A stretch of 64,000 nucleotides of DNA, taken from assembly GCA_947581795.1 (NCBI GenBank), contig CANPVS010000001.1, positions 1 to 64,000 on the forward strand, in the 5' to 3' direction. Positions 42,306 to 52,158 of this stretch are shown here, one piece after another. The notes beneath the pieces are model-generated. The model searched no databases and was not told the DNA's origin. It saw only the letters and a program-made list of their open reading frames with translations. Positions within the stretch are counted from its first letter, which is position 1, and the number at the start of each line of letters is the position of its first letter. The DNA is from an uncultured Oscillospiraceae bacterium. GTDB taxonomy: Bacteria; Bacillota; Clostridia; Oscillospirales; Oscillospiraceae. Made by a program: the position numbers and the translations under genes.

Positions 42306-43082
42306 ATGGCTTTTGTAGAACTGGAAGTGAAGGGGCAGATCGGCGTTCTGACCATCAACCGCCCGGAGGCCCTCAACGCGCTGAACGACCAGGTCATCAG
42401 CGACCTGGACAAGGTCCTTGACAGCATCGACACCAACGCGGTGCGCTGCCTGGTAGTCACCGGCGCGGGTCAGAAGGCCTTCGTGGCCGGCGCGGACATC
42501 GCCCAGATGAGCGGCCTCACCAAGGCCGAGGGCGAGGCCTTTGGCAAGCTGGGCAACGACGTGTTCCGCAAGCTGGAGACTCTTCCCATCCCCACCATCG
42601 CCGCGGTGAACGGCTTCGCTCTGGGCGGCGGCTGCGAGCTCTCCATGAGCTGCGACATCCGCCTGGCCTCCGAGACCGCCGTGTTCGGCCAGCCCGAGGT
42701 GGGCCTGGGCATCACCCCCGGCTTCGGCGGCACCCAGCGCCTGGCCCGCCTGGTGGGCATGGGCAAGGCCAAGGAGCTCATCTACACCGCCCGCAACATC
42801 AAGGCCCCCGAGGCCCTGGCCTGCGGCCTGGTCCAGGCGGTCTACCCCGCCGAGGAGCTGATGGCCGAGGCGGAGAAGATGGCCACCCGCATCGCGGGCA
42901 ACGCCCCCATCGCCGTGCGGGCCTGCAAGAAGGCCATCAACGACGGGCTCCAGGTGGACATCGACAAGGCCCTCGTGGTGGAGGAGAAGCTGTTCGGCTC
43001 CTGCTTCGAGACCAAGGACCAGAAAAACGCCATGGCCGCTTTCGTGGAAAAGCGCAAGCACGACCCGTTTGAAAACTGCTGA
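42306..43082 (+). CDS. crt: Enoyl-CoA hydratase (crotonase)
   Basis: 258 residues from ATG at 42306 (GAGGTTG upstream; the TTG at 42297 overlaps that site). It hydrates crotonyl-CoA / dehydrates 3-hydroxybutyryl-CoA. Seen: oxyanion-hole segment AFVAGADIAQM, the catalytic Glu in LGGGCELSMSCD, and the second Glu in FGQPEVGLGITPGFGGTQRL. Short-chain crotonase length. First gene of crt-hbd-bcd-etfB-etfA. Confidence 0.95.
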   Translation: MAFVELEVKGQIGVLTINRPEALNALNDQVISDLDKVLDSIDTNAVRCLVVTGAGQKAFVAGADIAQMSGLTKAEGEAFGKLGNDVFRKLETLPIPTIAAVNGFALGGGCELSMSCDIRLASETAVFGQPEVGLGITPGFGGTQRLARLVGMGKAKELIYTARNIKAPEALACGLVQAVYPAEELMAEAEKMATRIAGNAPIAVRACKKAINDGLQVDIDKALVVEEKLFGSCFETKDQKNAMAAFVEKRKHDPFENC

Positions 43083-43139
43083 GAGCAGATTTCATATACC
43101 ACTTGAAATAAAAAATCATTTTTAGGAGGACACATAATA

Positions 43140-43976
43140 ATGAAAGTCGCAGTATTTGGCGCCGGCACTATGGGCAGCGGTATCGCCCAGGTCTTCGCCG
43201 CGAAGGGCCACACCGTCATGATGTTCGCCAGCTCCGTCGCTTCCGCTCAGAAGCATAAGGACAAGCTGGCCGCCTCTCTTGCCAAGCGCGTGGCCAAGGG
43301 CAAGATGACCCAGGAGGCCGTGGACGCCCTGCTGGCCAACATCGTCACCGAGGAGCGCCCCGCCGCCGCTGACGCCGATCTGGTCATCGAGTGCGTCAAG
43401 GAGGATATGGAGACCAAGAAGACCCTGCTCAAGGAGCTGGACACCCTGTGCAAGCCCGAGACCGTCTTCGCCTCCAACACCTCTTCTCTGTCCGTCACCG
43501 AGATGGGCAACGGCCTGGCCCACCCCGTCATCGGCATGCACTTCTTCAACCCCGTCCCCAGCATGAAGCTGGTGGAGGTCATCCGGGGCGCCAACACCAC
43601 CCAGGAGACCTTTGAGTTCATCTACAAGCTGGCCCAGGAGATCGGCAAGGACCCCGTGGAGGTCGCCGAGGCCCCCGGCTTTGTGGTGAATAAGATCCTC
43701 ATCCCCATGATCAACGAGGCCATCGGCCTGGTGGAGACCGGCGTCGCCTCCGTCGAGGACATCGACAAGGCCATGCAGCTGGGCGCCAACCACCCCATGG
43801 GCCCCCTGACCCTGGGCGACTTCATCGGCCTGGACGTGTGCCTGGCCATCATGGAGACCCTGTTCAACGAGACCGGCGACCCCAAGTATCGTCCCGCGCT
43901 GCTCCTGAAGAAGATGGTCCGCGGCGGCCTGCTGGGCCGGAAGACCGGCAAGGGCTTTTACGATTACAGCAAATAA
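43140..43976 (+). CDS. hbd: 3-hydroxybutyryl-CoA dehydrogenase
   Basis: 278 residues. Rossmann motif [20 protein letters not shown]; catalytic-His region [20 protein letters not shown]-terminal [12 protein letters not shown] and the ending [16 protein letters not shown]. It reduces acetoacetyl-CoA to 3-hydroxybutyryl-CoA. AGGAGGACACATAATA precedes the ATG. Codon use (CGC/CGT, GTC, TCC) indicates high expression. Confidence 0.96.
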   Translation: MKVAVFGAGTMGSGIAQVFAAKGHTVMMFASSVASAQKHKDKLAASLAKRVAKGKMTQEAVDALLANIVTEERPAAADADLVIECVKEDMETKKTLLKELDTLCKPETVFASNTSSLSVTEMGNGLAHPVIGMHFFNPVPSMKLVEVIRGANTTQETFEFIYKLAQEIGKDPVEVAEAPGFVVNKILIPMINEAIGLVETGVASVEDIDKAMQLGANHPMGPLTLGDFIGLDVCLAIMETLFNETGDPKYRPALLLKKMVRGGLLGRKTGKGFYDYSK

Positions 43977-43997
43977 CTTTTTGAAGGAGAAAAAAGT

Positions 43998-45155
<1,158 letters not shown>

Positions 45156-45175
45156 GCAGGAGGTAAAGGATAGAA

Positions 45176-45976
45176 ATGAAAGTTATCGTTTGTGTGAAGC
45201 AGGTCCCCGACACCTCCGGCAAGGTGGCGGTGAATCCGGACGGCACCCTGAACCGTGCCTCCATGGAGACCATCACGAACCCCGACGACATGAACGCCGT
45301 CGAGGCCGCTCTGAAGCTGAAGGACGAGACCGGCTGCAAGGTCATCGTCGTGACCATGGGTCCTCCCCCCGCGGAGGGCATGCTGCGTGAGCTGCTGGCC
45401 ATGGGCGCGGACGAGGGCTACCTCATCTCCGGCCGTGAGTTCGGCGGTTCCGATACGTACGCCACCTCCCAGATCGTCGCCGCCGGCGTCAACAAGATCG
45501 GCGTGGAGAAGGGCGACATCGTCATGTGCGGCCGTCAGGCCATCGACGGCGACACCGCTCAGGTGGGCCCCCAGATCGCCGAGAAGCTGCATCTGCCCCA
45601 GGTGACCTACGCCGCCGACATCCACAAGGATGGGGACGACATCACCGTCAAGCGCATGCTGGAGGACGGCTACATGACCATCAAGGTCAAGACCCCCTGC
45701 CTGCTGACCTGCATCAAGGAGCTGAACCAGCCCCGTTACATGAGCGTGGGCGGCATTTTCGAGGCCTACAGCAAGCCCGTCACCGTGCTTGACTACGAGG
45801 CGCTGAAGGACGATCCCCTGATCGACCCGACCACCATCGGCCTGAAGGGCTCCCCCACCAACATCCTGGTCTCCTTCACGCCCCCCCAGAAGGGCGCCGG
45901 CATGATGCTGGAGGGCGCCGACATGGGCACCTGCGAGAAGCTGGCCGGCATGCTGGCCGCCAAGCACATCATCTGA
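45176..45976 (+). CDS. etfB: Electron-transfer flavoprotein beta subunit
   Basis: 266 residues. MKVIVCVKQVPDTSGKVAVN start, NPDDMNAVEAALKLKDETG, VTMGPPPAEGMLRELLAMGA, and GRQAIDGDTAQVGPQIAEKL with the AMP/FAD signature. Forms the bifurcating EtfAB heterodimer with the next gene. 16 bp to etfA. Confidence 0.96.
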   Translation: MKVIVCVKQVPDTSGKVAVNPDGTLNRASMETITNPDDMNAVEAALKLKDETGCKVIVVTMGPPPAEGMLRELLAMGADEGYLISGREFGGSDTYATSQIVAAGVNKIGVEKGDIVMCGRQAIDGDTAQVGPQIAEKLHLPQVTYAADIHKDGDDITVKRMLEDGYMTIKVKTPCLLTCIKELNQPRYMSVGGIFEAYSKPVTVLDYEALKDDPLIDPTTIGLKGSPTNILVSFTPPQKGAGMMLEGADMGTCEKLAGMLAAKHII

Positions 45977-45992
45977 GAGAGGAGTTAAGAAA

Positions 45993-47126
45993 ATGGCTTT
46001 TAATAATACTGATCTGGCTGCTTTCAAGGATGTATGGGTATTCTGTGAGCAGCGCGAGGGCAAACTGATGCCCACCGATTTCGAGCTGATCAGCGAAGGC
46101 CGCCGTCTGGCGGACGAGCTGGGCGTGGACCTGTGCGGCCTGCTGCTGGGCGACAACGTAGAGGGCATCGCCAAAGAGCTGGGCGGCTACGGCGCCGACA
46201 AGGTCTATGTCTGCGATCACTCCCTGCTGAAGGTCTACACCACCGACGCCTATGCCAAGGTCATCTGCGACGTCATCGAGGAGCTGAAGCCCGAGGCGTT
46301 CCTCATCGGCGCCACCAACATCGGCCGTGACCTGGGCCCCCGCTGCGCGGCCCGGCTGCACACCGGCCTGTGCGCCGACTGCACCCACCTGGACGTGGAC
46401 ATGGGCATCTACAAGGACTTCCTGCACGAGGCCTCCACGCTGGAGGACGCCCGCATCGACGGCCTGAACACCGCCATGGTGCTGGGCGAGAAGCACGACG
46501 TCTCCCGTGACCTGAAGATGACCCGTCCCGCTTTCGGCGGCCATCTGATGGCCTCCATCATCTGCCCCCGGTTCCGTCCCACCATGGCCACGGTCCGTCC
46601 CGGCGTTATGAAGAAGCGCCCCTTCGACCAGGCCAAGGCCGACGCCTGCCAGATCATCAAGCCCAAGTTCGAGCTCAGCGAGTCCGATCTGAACACCCAG
46701 GTCACTGAGGTGGTCAAGGCCGCGAAGAAGCTGGTGGACCTGATCGGCGCGGACTTCATCGTGTCCGTGGGCCGCGGCATCAGCAAGGACGTGGAAGGCG
46801 GCATCAAGCTGGCCGAGGAGCTGGCTGCTGAGCTGGGCGGCGTCGTCGGCGGTTCCCGTGCCGTCATCGACTCCGGCTGGCTGTCCGCCGACCACCAGGT
46901 GGGCCAGACCGGCAAGACCGTTCACCCCAAGGTATACGTGGCCCTGGGCATCTCCGGCGCTATCCAGCACAAGGCCGGCATGCAGGACTCCGAGTGCATC
47001 ATCGCGGTGAACAAGAACGATTCCGCCCCCATCTTCGAGATCGCCGACTATGGCATCTGCGGCGACCTGTTCAAGGTCACCCCCATGCTCACCGAGGCCA
47101 TCCGCGCCGCCAAGGCCGCGAAGTAA
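45993..47126 (+). CDS. etfA: Electron-transfer flavoprotein alpha subunit, with internal insertion
   Basis: 377 residues, longer than the common ~335-345. The N-terminus is DVWVFCEQREGKLMPTDFEL. The C-terminal FAD domain has SVGRGISKDVEGGIKLAEEL, VVGGSRAVIDSGWL, QVGQTGKTVHPKVYVALGIS and GAIQHKAGMQDSECIIAVNK. An extra segment at about residues 137-170 (MGIYKDFLHEASTLEDARID onward) separates ADCTHLDVD from TRPAFGGHLMA, which are nearly adjacent in most EtfA. A terminator follows. Confidence 0.95.
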   Translation: MAFNNTDLAAFKDVWVFCEQREGKLMPTDFELISEGRRLADELGVDLCGLLLGDNVEGIAKELGGYGADKVYVCDHSLLKVYTTDAYAKVICDVIEELKPEAFLIGATNIGRDLGPRCAARLHTGLCADCTHLDVDMGIYKDFLHEASTLEDARIDGLNTAMVLGEKHDVSRDLKMTRPAFGGHLMASIICPRFRPTMATVRPGVMKKRPFDQAKADACQIIKPKFELSESDLNTQVTEVVKAAKKLVDLIGADFIVSVGRGISKDVEGGIKLAEELAAELGGVVGGSRAVIDSGWLSADHQVGQTGKTVHPKVYVALGISGAIQHKAGMQDSECIIAVNKNDSAPIFEIADYGICGDLFKVTPMLTEAIRAAKAAK

Positions 47127-47146
47127 GGGACAAGCCAAAACACACC

Positions 47147-47176
47147 AAAAGAGCCGTCCGTTGGGCGGCTCTTTTT
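47147..47176 (+). terminator. Intrinsic terminator of the butyrate operon
   Basis: AAAAGAGCCG-TCCGTTGGG-CGGCTCTTTTT. Confidence 0.9.
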
Positions 47177-47248
47177 CTGTGTAAATGGCGGTAGTATTGC
47201 GGCGGGCGGTGTGCTATACTGCGGGTAACAAGCAAGGGAGGGGTAGAC

Positions 47249-47662
47249 ATGTGGGCTGTCCTGGCGCTGGGCTCCGCGGTGTTCGCGGCGCTGACGTCCA
47301 TACTGGCGAAGATAGGCATTGAGGGGGTCGATTCCAACCTGGCTACGGCCATCCGCACGGCGGTGGTGCTGGTCATGGCCTGGGGCATGGTGTTCCTCAC
47401 TGACGCCCAGGGGGGCATCGGCGCCATCAGCAAGAAGAGCTGGCTGTTCCTCATTTTGTCCGGGCTGGCCACCGGGGCCTCCTGGCTGTGCTATTACCGT
47501 GCCCTGCAGATCGGGGAGGCGTCCAAGGTGGTGCCCATCGACAAGCTGAGCGTGGTGATCACACTGGTGCTGGCGTTCCTGTTCCTGCACGAGAAGTTCA
47601 CCACGAAGTCCCTCATCGGCTGCGCCCTCATCGGCGCGGGGACGCTGTGCATGGTGCTGTGA
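47249..47662 (+). CDS. Half-size EamA/DMT-superfamily membrane protein
   Basis: 137 residues, about five membrane helices (MWAVLALGSAVFAALTSILA ... LIGCALIGAGTLCMVL), a single EamA repeat of the kind found in ~140-residue transporters that work as dimers. EASKVVPIDKLSVVITL is the conserved end-loop. Substrate unknown. AGGGAGGGG precedes the ATG; an extended -10 (TGCTATACT, ending 47220) lies upstream. It begins a run of four closely spaced genes. Confidence 0.85.
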   Translation: MWAVLALGSAVFAALTSILAKIGIEGVDSNLATAIRTAVVLVMAWGMVFLTDAQGGIGAISKKSWLFLILSGLATGASWLCYYRALQIGEASKVVPIDKLSVVITLVLAFLFLHEKFTTKSLIGCALIGAGTLCMVL

Positions 47663-47663
47663 G

Positions 47664-48203
47664 ATGAACTACAGAAAAGCAACGGAGGCGGACGTCCCGG
47701 CTGTGGCGGCCATATACGAGGCCACCCACGACCTGCGGGAGAAGGGGGAGCACTACACCGGCTGGGTCCGGGGGGTGTACCCCACCGAGACCACGGCCCG
47801 GGAGGCCCTTAAACGGGGCGAGCTGTTCGTGGCGGAGGAGGACGGCGAGGTCGTGGGCACGGCGATCTTAAACCAAAAACAGGTGGATGTGTACGCCCTG
47901 GCGGACTGGAAGTATCCGGCCCCGCCGGAGCAGGTCATGGTCATGCACACCCTGGTGATACACCCGGCCCGGTACGGCCGCGGCATAGGGCCGGGGTTCG
48001 TGAAGTTTTACGAGGACTGCGCCCGGGAGCAGGGCTGCACCGTCCTGCGCATAGACACCAACCAGATCAACACCAGGGCCCGGGCCATCTATAAGCGCCT
48101 GGGCTTCCGGGAGACGGGCGTCTTCCCCTGCCTTTTCAACGGCATTGAGAATGTGCGGCTTGTGGTGCTGGAAAAGCCCGTGGACGGGGAGGCGGAGGCA
48201 TGA
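47664..48203 (+). CDS. GNAT-family N-acetyltransferase
   Basis: 179 residues. MNYRKATEADVPAVAAIYEA start, acetyl-CoA-binding HPARYGRGIGPGFVKF, and RAIYKRLGFRETG. Substrate unknown. It starts 1 bp after the upstream stop and overlaps the next gene by 4 bp. Confidence 0.88.
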   Translation: MNYRKATEADVPAVAAIYEATHDLREKGEHYTGWVRGVYPTETTAREALKRGELFVAEEDGEVVGTAILNQKQVDVYALADWKYPAPPEQVMVMHTLVIHPARYGRGIGPGFVKFYEDCAREQGCTVLRIDTNQINTRARAIYKRLGFRETGVFPCLFNGIENVRLVVLEKPVDGEAEA

Positions 48204-49096
48204 AAAAACCGTGGCTGGCCATCGCGGCCATCCTCATCGCCGCCAGCGGCTGGGGCGTCATCGGCGTGTTCTCCCGGCCCATGTCCGCGGCAGGGCTGAG
48301 CCCTTTGCAGACGACGCTGGTGCGCAGCGTCACGGTGGTGGTCCTCATGGGGGCGCTGCTGCTGGTGAAGGACCGGGCTCTCTTCAAGGTGAAGCTCCGG
48401 GACTTCTGGATGTTCCTGGGCACGGGGCTCATCAGCATCGTATTCTTCAACGTGTGCTACTTCTCCACCATCCAGATGACCACTCTGGCCACCGCGTCCA
48501 TCCTGCTCTACACCGCCCCCTGCTTCGTCATGCTCATGTCGGCGGTGTTCTTCAAAGAGCGGATCACCGCCCAGAAGCTGGCGGCGCTGGCGCTGGCCTT
48601 CGCCGGGTGCGTGCTGGTCAGCGGCATCACCGGCGGGGCCATCACGCCAAGAGCGCTGCTCACCGGCGTGGGCGCCGGGTTCGGCTACGCCACCTACAGC
48701 ATCTTCGGGAAGGTGGCCCTCCAAAAGTACCACACCTTCACCGTCATCTTCTACACCTTCGTGGTGTCTACGGTGTGCCTGCTGCCCGTCGCCGGGCCGG
48801 GGGAGGCTTGCTCCATCCTCGCGGGCGACGGACACGCGGCCCTGATGGCCCTGGGGCTGGGCATCATATCCACCTTCATGCCCTATGTGTTCTACACCAC
48901 GGGCCTGGAGAGCGTGGAGGCGGGGAAGGCCTCCGTGCTGGCCTTCGCCGAGCCCATGGTGGCCACCATCTCCGGCATATTGGTCTACCACGAGAAGCTC
49001 CATCTCATGAACGCCGCCGGTATCGGCCTCATTTTTATCGCCATCGTGCTGCTGAACGTGCCGGTGGGCAAGCGGGCCCCGGCCAAAGGAGAATGA
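48200..49096 (+). CDS. EamA/DMT-family transporter
   Basis: 298 residues, ten predicted membrane helices in two EamA repeats (GVIGVFSRPMSAAGLSPLQT; GAGFGYATYSIFGKVALQKY; ESVEAGKASVLAFAEPMVAT). Probably an exporter of amino acids or metabolites; substrate not deducible. Coupled to the GNAT gene by ATGA. Confidence 0.9.
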   Translation: MKKPWLAIAAILIAASGWGVIGVFSRPMSAAGLSPLQTTLVRSVTVVVLMGALLLVKDRALFKVKLRDFWMFLGTGLISIVFFNVCYFSTIQMTTLATASILLYTAPCFVMLMSAVFFKERITAQKLAALALAFAGCVLVSGITGGAITPRALLTGVGAGFGYATYSIFGKVALQKYHTFTVIFYTFVVSTVCLLPVAGPGEACSILAGDGHAALMALGLGIISTFMPYVFYTTGLESVEAGKASVLAFAEPMVATISGILVYHEKLHLMNAAGIGLIFIAIVLLNVPVGKRAPAKGE

Positions 49097-49097
49097 T

Positions 49098-49949
49098 ATG
49101 AGCGTGCGCATCATCACAGATTCCGCCTGCGACATCCCGCCGGAGGAAGCAAAAGCCCTGGGGATAGAGGTGCTGCCCATCACCGTGATATTCGGCGGGG
49201 AGGAGTACCTGGACGGGGTCACGCTTTCCAACAGGCAGTTTTTCGAGAAGCTGGTGGAGTCGGACGTCCTGCCCCACACCTGCCAGATCACGCCCTTCCA
49301 GTACGGGGAGGCGTTCCGCGCGGCGGTGGACGCGGGGGAGGAGGCGGTGTGCATCACCCTCTCCGGCCGGCTCTCCGGCTGCTGGAACAGCGCGTGCCTG
49401 GCCGCGGAGGACTACGCCGGCCGCGTCACCGTGGTGGACAGCGAGAACGTGAGCATCGGCCAGCGGATACTGGTGCTGCTGGCGGCGCGGCTACGGGAGC
49501 GGGGGCTCACCGCGGCGGAGATCGCCGCCCAGCTGGAGACGCAGAAAAAGCGGGTCCGGGTGCTGGCGCTGCTGGACACGCTGGAATACCTGAAAAAAGG
49601 CGGGCGCATCTCCCCGGCGGTGGCTTTCGCCGGGGGCGTGCTGTCTATCAAGCCGGTGGTGGCGGTGCAGAAGGGCGAGGTGGCCCTCATCGGCAAGGCC
49701 CGGGGCTCCAAAAACGGCAACAACCTGCTGATGCAATTCGTCCAGCAGAGCGGGGGGATCGATTTTTCCATGCCCTACGCCCTGGGCTACAGCGGCCTGT
49801 CCGACGCCCTGCTGCAAAAGTACATCCAAGACAGCGAGGCGCTGTACAAGGGCCATGTAAAAAAGCTGCCCGTGTGCTGCATCGGCAGCACCATCGGCAC
49901 CTATGCGGGCCCCGGCGCCGTGGGCGTGGCCTTTTTTGCGGAGAAATGA
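49098..49949 (+). CDS. DegV family fatty-acid-binding protein
   Basis: 283 residues. VRIITDSACDIPPEEAKALG start, LPITVIFGGEEYLDG, TCQITPFQYGEAF, ITLSGRLSGCWNSACLA, and FAGGVLSIKPVVAVQKGEV. DegV/FakB proteins hold a fatty acid for the FakA kinase. No fakA here. AAAGGAG lies 6 bp before the ATG. Confidence 0.93.
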   Translation: MSVRIITDSACDIPPEEAKALGIEVLPITVIFGGEEYLDGVTLSNRQFFEKLVESDVLPHTCQITPFQYGEAFRAAVDAGEEAVCITLSGRLSGCWNSACLAAEDYAGRVTVVDSENVSIGQRILVLLAARLRERGLTAAEIAAQLETQKKRVRVLALLDTLEYLKKGGRISPAVAFAGGVLSIKPVVAVQKGEVALIGKARGSKNGNNLLMQFVQQSGGIDFSMPYALGYSGLSDALLQKYIQDSEALYKGHVKKLPVCCIGSTIGTYAGPGAVGVAFFAEK

Positions 49950-49998
49950 CCGGGAACTTTTCCGCGGACAGTACGTCCCAATAACAGGAGGTGCGAAG

Positions 49999-50466
49999 AT
50001 GAAAAAGGTTGTTTCCCTTGTTTTGGTAATGTGCGCCCTGCTGGCGCTGGCCGGGTGCGGCGGGGAGAAGACGCCCGCCATCGACCTGGCTGCCTTTTAT
50101 GAGACCATCGCCGGCGGGGAGGACTTTCCCGCCATGATTGGGATCGACGAGGGGTCTGTGGCCAACGTGTACCCCGGCCTGGAGGCGGTGGAGCGGGCCC
50201 AGACGGTGCTCTACATGGCTGCCATCTCCGCCACGCCCTGCGAGATCGCCATGGTGGAGGTTGCCAACGAGAAGGACGCGAAGGCGGTCCGGGACATCTT
50301 CCAGGCGCGCATCGATGCCCAGGTGGCCGGCGGTGCCTGGTACCCGGAGACCATCGAGGCCTGGCAGAGGAACGCCAAAATCGTGACCCGGGGGCCCTAC
50401 GTGTGCCTGTTCGTGGTCCCGGACGAGATCCCCTCTCCGGTCGATGCATTTGAAGCGTTGAAATAA
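49999..50466 (+). CDS. DUF4358 lipoprotein
   Basis: 155 residues from ATG at 49999 (GGAGGTG upstream). Signal peptide with lipobox LALAGC (Cys about 18). The mature part matches the DUF4358 pattern: SATPCEIAMVEVANEKDAKA, then RIDAQVAGGAWYPETIEAWQ and GPYVCLFVVPDEI. Function unknown; attached to the outer face of the membrane. Converges with thl. Confidence 0.85.
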   Translation: MKKVVSLVLVMCALLALAGCGGEKTPAIDLAAFYETIAGGEDFPAMIGIDEGSVANVYPGLEAVERAQTVLYMAAISATPCEIAMVEVANEKDAKAVRDIFQARIDAQVAGGAWYPETIEAWQRNAKIVTRGPYVCLFVVPDEIPSPVDAFEALK

Positions 50467-50484
50467 GCACAAAGGCTTCGCAGA

Positions 50485-50602
50485 ATTCGGCTCCGCAGAG
50501 CCGAATAAAGTGGGATATGATTTCCGGGGGCGTGTACCTCGGAAATCATTCTTATCAGACCGCAAACGTGGAAAATCCCCTGCCCGGAGGCAGGGGATTT
50601 TA
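50485..50602 (+). terminator. Three consecutive hairpins at a convergent gene boundary
   Basis: ATTCGGCTC-CGCA-GAGCCGAAT (50485-50506); TGATTTCCG-loop-CGGAAATCA (50518-50548); AAAATCCCCTGCC-CGGA-GGCAGGGGATTTT (50572-50601). The last is terminator-like in both directions. Together with a family B repeat they fill the gap between the DUF4358 gene and thl. Confidence 0.65.
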
Positions 50603-50630
50603 TGCGCTGCAGCGGTCTGCAGCTTTTATC

Positions 50631-50670
50631 GGGGTCCCCGTGAGAGCCCAGCGAAGCGGGTCTCATGGGG
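50631..50670 (+). repeat. Family B hairpin repeat, copy 3 (core only)
   Basis: GGGGT, stem CCCCGTGAGA / TCTCATGGGG (one G:T pair) around GCCCAGCGAAGCGGG. It lacks the downstream tail of copies 1 and 2. It ends 7 bp from the thl stop. Confidence 0.8.
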
Positions 50671-50676
50671 CAGCTA

Positions 50677-51936
50677 TCAGCACTTTTCCCAGATGGTGGC
50701 GACGCCCATGCCGCCGCCGATGCACAGGGTGGCCAGGCCCTTCTTGGCCTCGGGCCGCTTGAGCATCTCATGCACCAGGGTGACGATGATGCGCGCGCCG
50801 GAAGCGCCCACGGGGTGGCCCAGAGCGATGGCGCCGCCGTTGACGTTGACCTTGCTCATGTCGAAGCCCAGCTCACGGGCCACGGCGATGGACTGGGCCG
50901 CGAAGGCCTCGTTGGCCTCGATGAGGTCCATGTCGTCGATGGTCAGGTTGGCCTTGGCCAGCGCCTGACGGGTGGCGGGCACGGGGCCCACGCCCATGAT
51001 CTTGGGATCCACGCCGCCCTGGCCGTAGCTGACCAGCTTGGCCATGGGCTTCAGGCCGTACTTCTTCACGGCCTCGCCGCTGGCGAGGATGATGCAGGCG
51101 GCGCCGTCGTTGATGCCGGAGGCGTTGGCGGCGGTGACGCGCTGGACATGCTTCTTGGTGTCGGCCTCATGGACCTGGGTGGGCTCAAAGGTGTGGACGA
51201 TCTCGTCCTCCACGCCCTCGGGGCCCACGGGGAAGGCGCCGCGCAGCTTGGCGATGCTCTCGGCCGTCACGCCCTTGCGGGGGAACTCGTCGACCTTGAA
51301 CTCGATGGTCTCCTTCTTCACCTTCACGGGGACGGGGACGATCTCGTCGTCAAACTTGCCGGCGGCCTGAGCGGCCTCGGTCTTCTGCTGGCTGGAGGCG
51401 GCGAAGGCGTCCAGCTCCTCGCGGGTGATGCCCCACACGTCGCAGATGTTCTCAGCGGTGGTACCCATGTGGTAGTTGTTGTAAGCGTCCCACAGGCCGT
51501 CCTTGATCATGGTGTCCACCAGCTTGGTGTCGTTCATGCGGGCGCCCATACGGGTGGCGGGGGAGGCGTAGGGAGCCATGGTCATGCTCTCCATGCCGCC
51601 GGCCACGATGATGTCGGCGTCGCCGGCGTTGATGGCGCGGGCGGCCTCAATGACGCTCTTCATGCCGGAGCCGCAGACCATGCCCACGGTATAGGCGGGA
51701 ACGGACAGGGGCAGGCCGGCCTTGATGCCCACCTGACGGGCGGGGTTCTGGCCCAGGGCGGAGGTGAGGATACAGCCGAACATCAGCTCGTCCACCGCGT
51801 CGGCGGGGACGTTGGCGCGCTTCAGGGCCTCCTTCACGACGATGGAGCCCAGCTCCACGGCGGGAGTCTTGGACAGAGTGCCCTGGAAGCTGCCGATCGC
51901 GGTACGGCAGCAGTTCACAAGATAGATGTCTTTCAC
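50677..51936 (-). CDS. thlA: Acetyl-CoA acetyltransferase (thiolase) with ~27-residue insertion
   Basis: 419 residues against ~392 in typical ThlA/AtoB. GTG start with AAGGAGGAATCACCCCC upstream. The catalytic Cys is in GMVCGSGMKSV, His in NGGAIALGHPVGASG and the second Cys in LATLCIGGGMGVA. The extra segment lies at about residues 236-266 (VEDEIVHTFEPTQVHEADTK), between KLRGAF and ANASGINDGAA. It condenses two acetyl-CoA to acetoacetyl-CoA, the first step of the butyrate pathway. Divergent from but. Confidence 0.94.
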   Translation of the reverse strand: MKDIYLVNCCRTAIGSFQGTLSKTPAVELGSIVVKEALKRANVPADAVDELMFGCILTSALGQNPARQVGIKAGLPLSVPAYTVGMVCGSGMKSVIEAARAINAGDADIIVAGGMESMTMAPYASPATRMGARMNDTKLVDTMIKDGLWDAYNNYHMGTTAENICDVWGITREELDAFAASSQQKTEAAQAAGKFDDEIVPVPVKVKKETIEFKVDEFPRKGVTAESIAKLRGAFPVGPEGVEDEIVHTFEPTQVHEADTKKHVQRVTAANASGINDGAACIILASGEAVKKYGLKPMAKLVSYGQGGVDPKIMGVGPVPATRQALAKANLTIDDMDLIEANEAFAAQSIAVARELGFDMSKVNVNGGAIALGHPVGASGARIIVTLVHEMLKRPEAKKGLATLCIGGGMGVATIWEKC

Positions 51937-52005
51937 GGGGGTGATTCCTCCTTAAAAAATAATTCACTGTTCGCGGGGTAAAATTGTTTAAATTTTAGCA
52001 GCATC

Positions 52006-52034
52006 AGTATAGTACAATATATATAAAAAGTCAA
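52006..52034 (-). promoter_or_regulatory. Sigma-A-type promoter of thl
   Basis: Minus strand: TTGACT (52034-52029), 17-bp A/T-rich spacer, TATACT (52011-52006). Confidence 0.8.
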
Positions 52035-52092
52035 GGCTGGCCCATAAGGAATTTCCGACGCCGGCGGCGGTCTGGGCCGGGGGCCGCCGCCC

Positions 52093-52121
52093 TTGACAAC
52101 CGGGCCGCAACTGGTTAAACT
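52093..52121 (+). promoter_or_regulatory. Sigma-A-type promoter of but
   Basis: TTGACA at 52093, 17-bp spacer, TAAACT at 52116. Divergent from the thl promoter with about 58 bp between the two -35 boxes. Confidence 0.78.
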
Positions 52122-52158
52122 ATCAGCAAAGAATAACAACAAAAGGAGACTTTACCAT

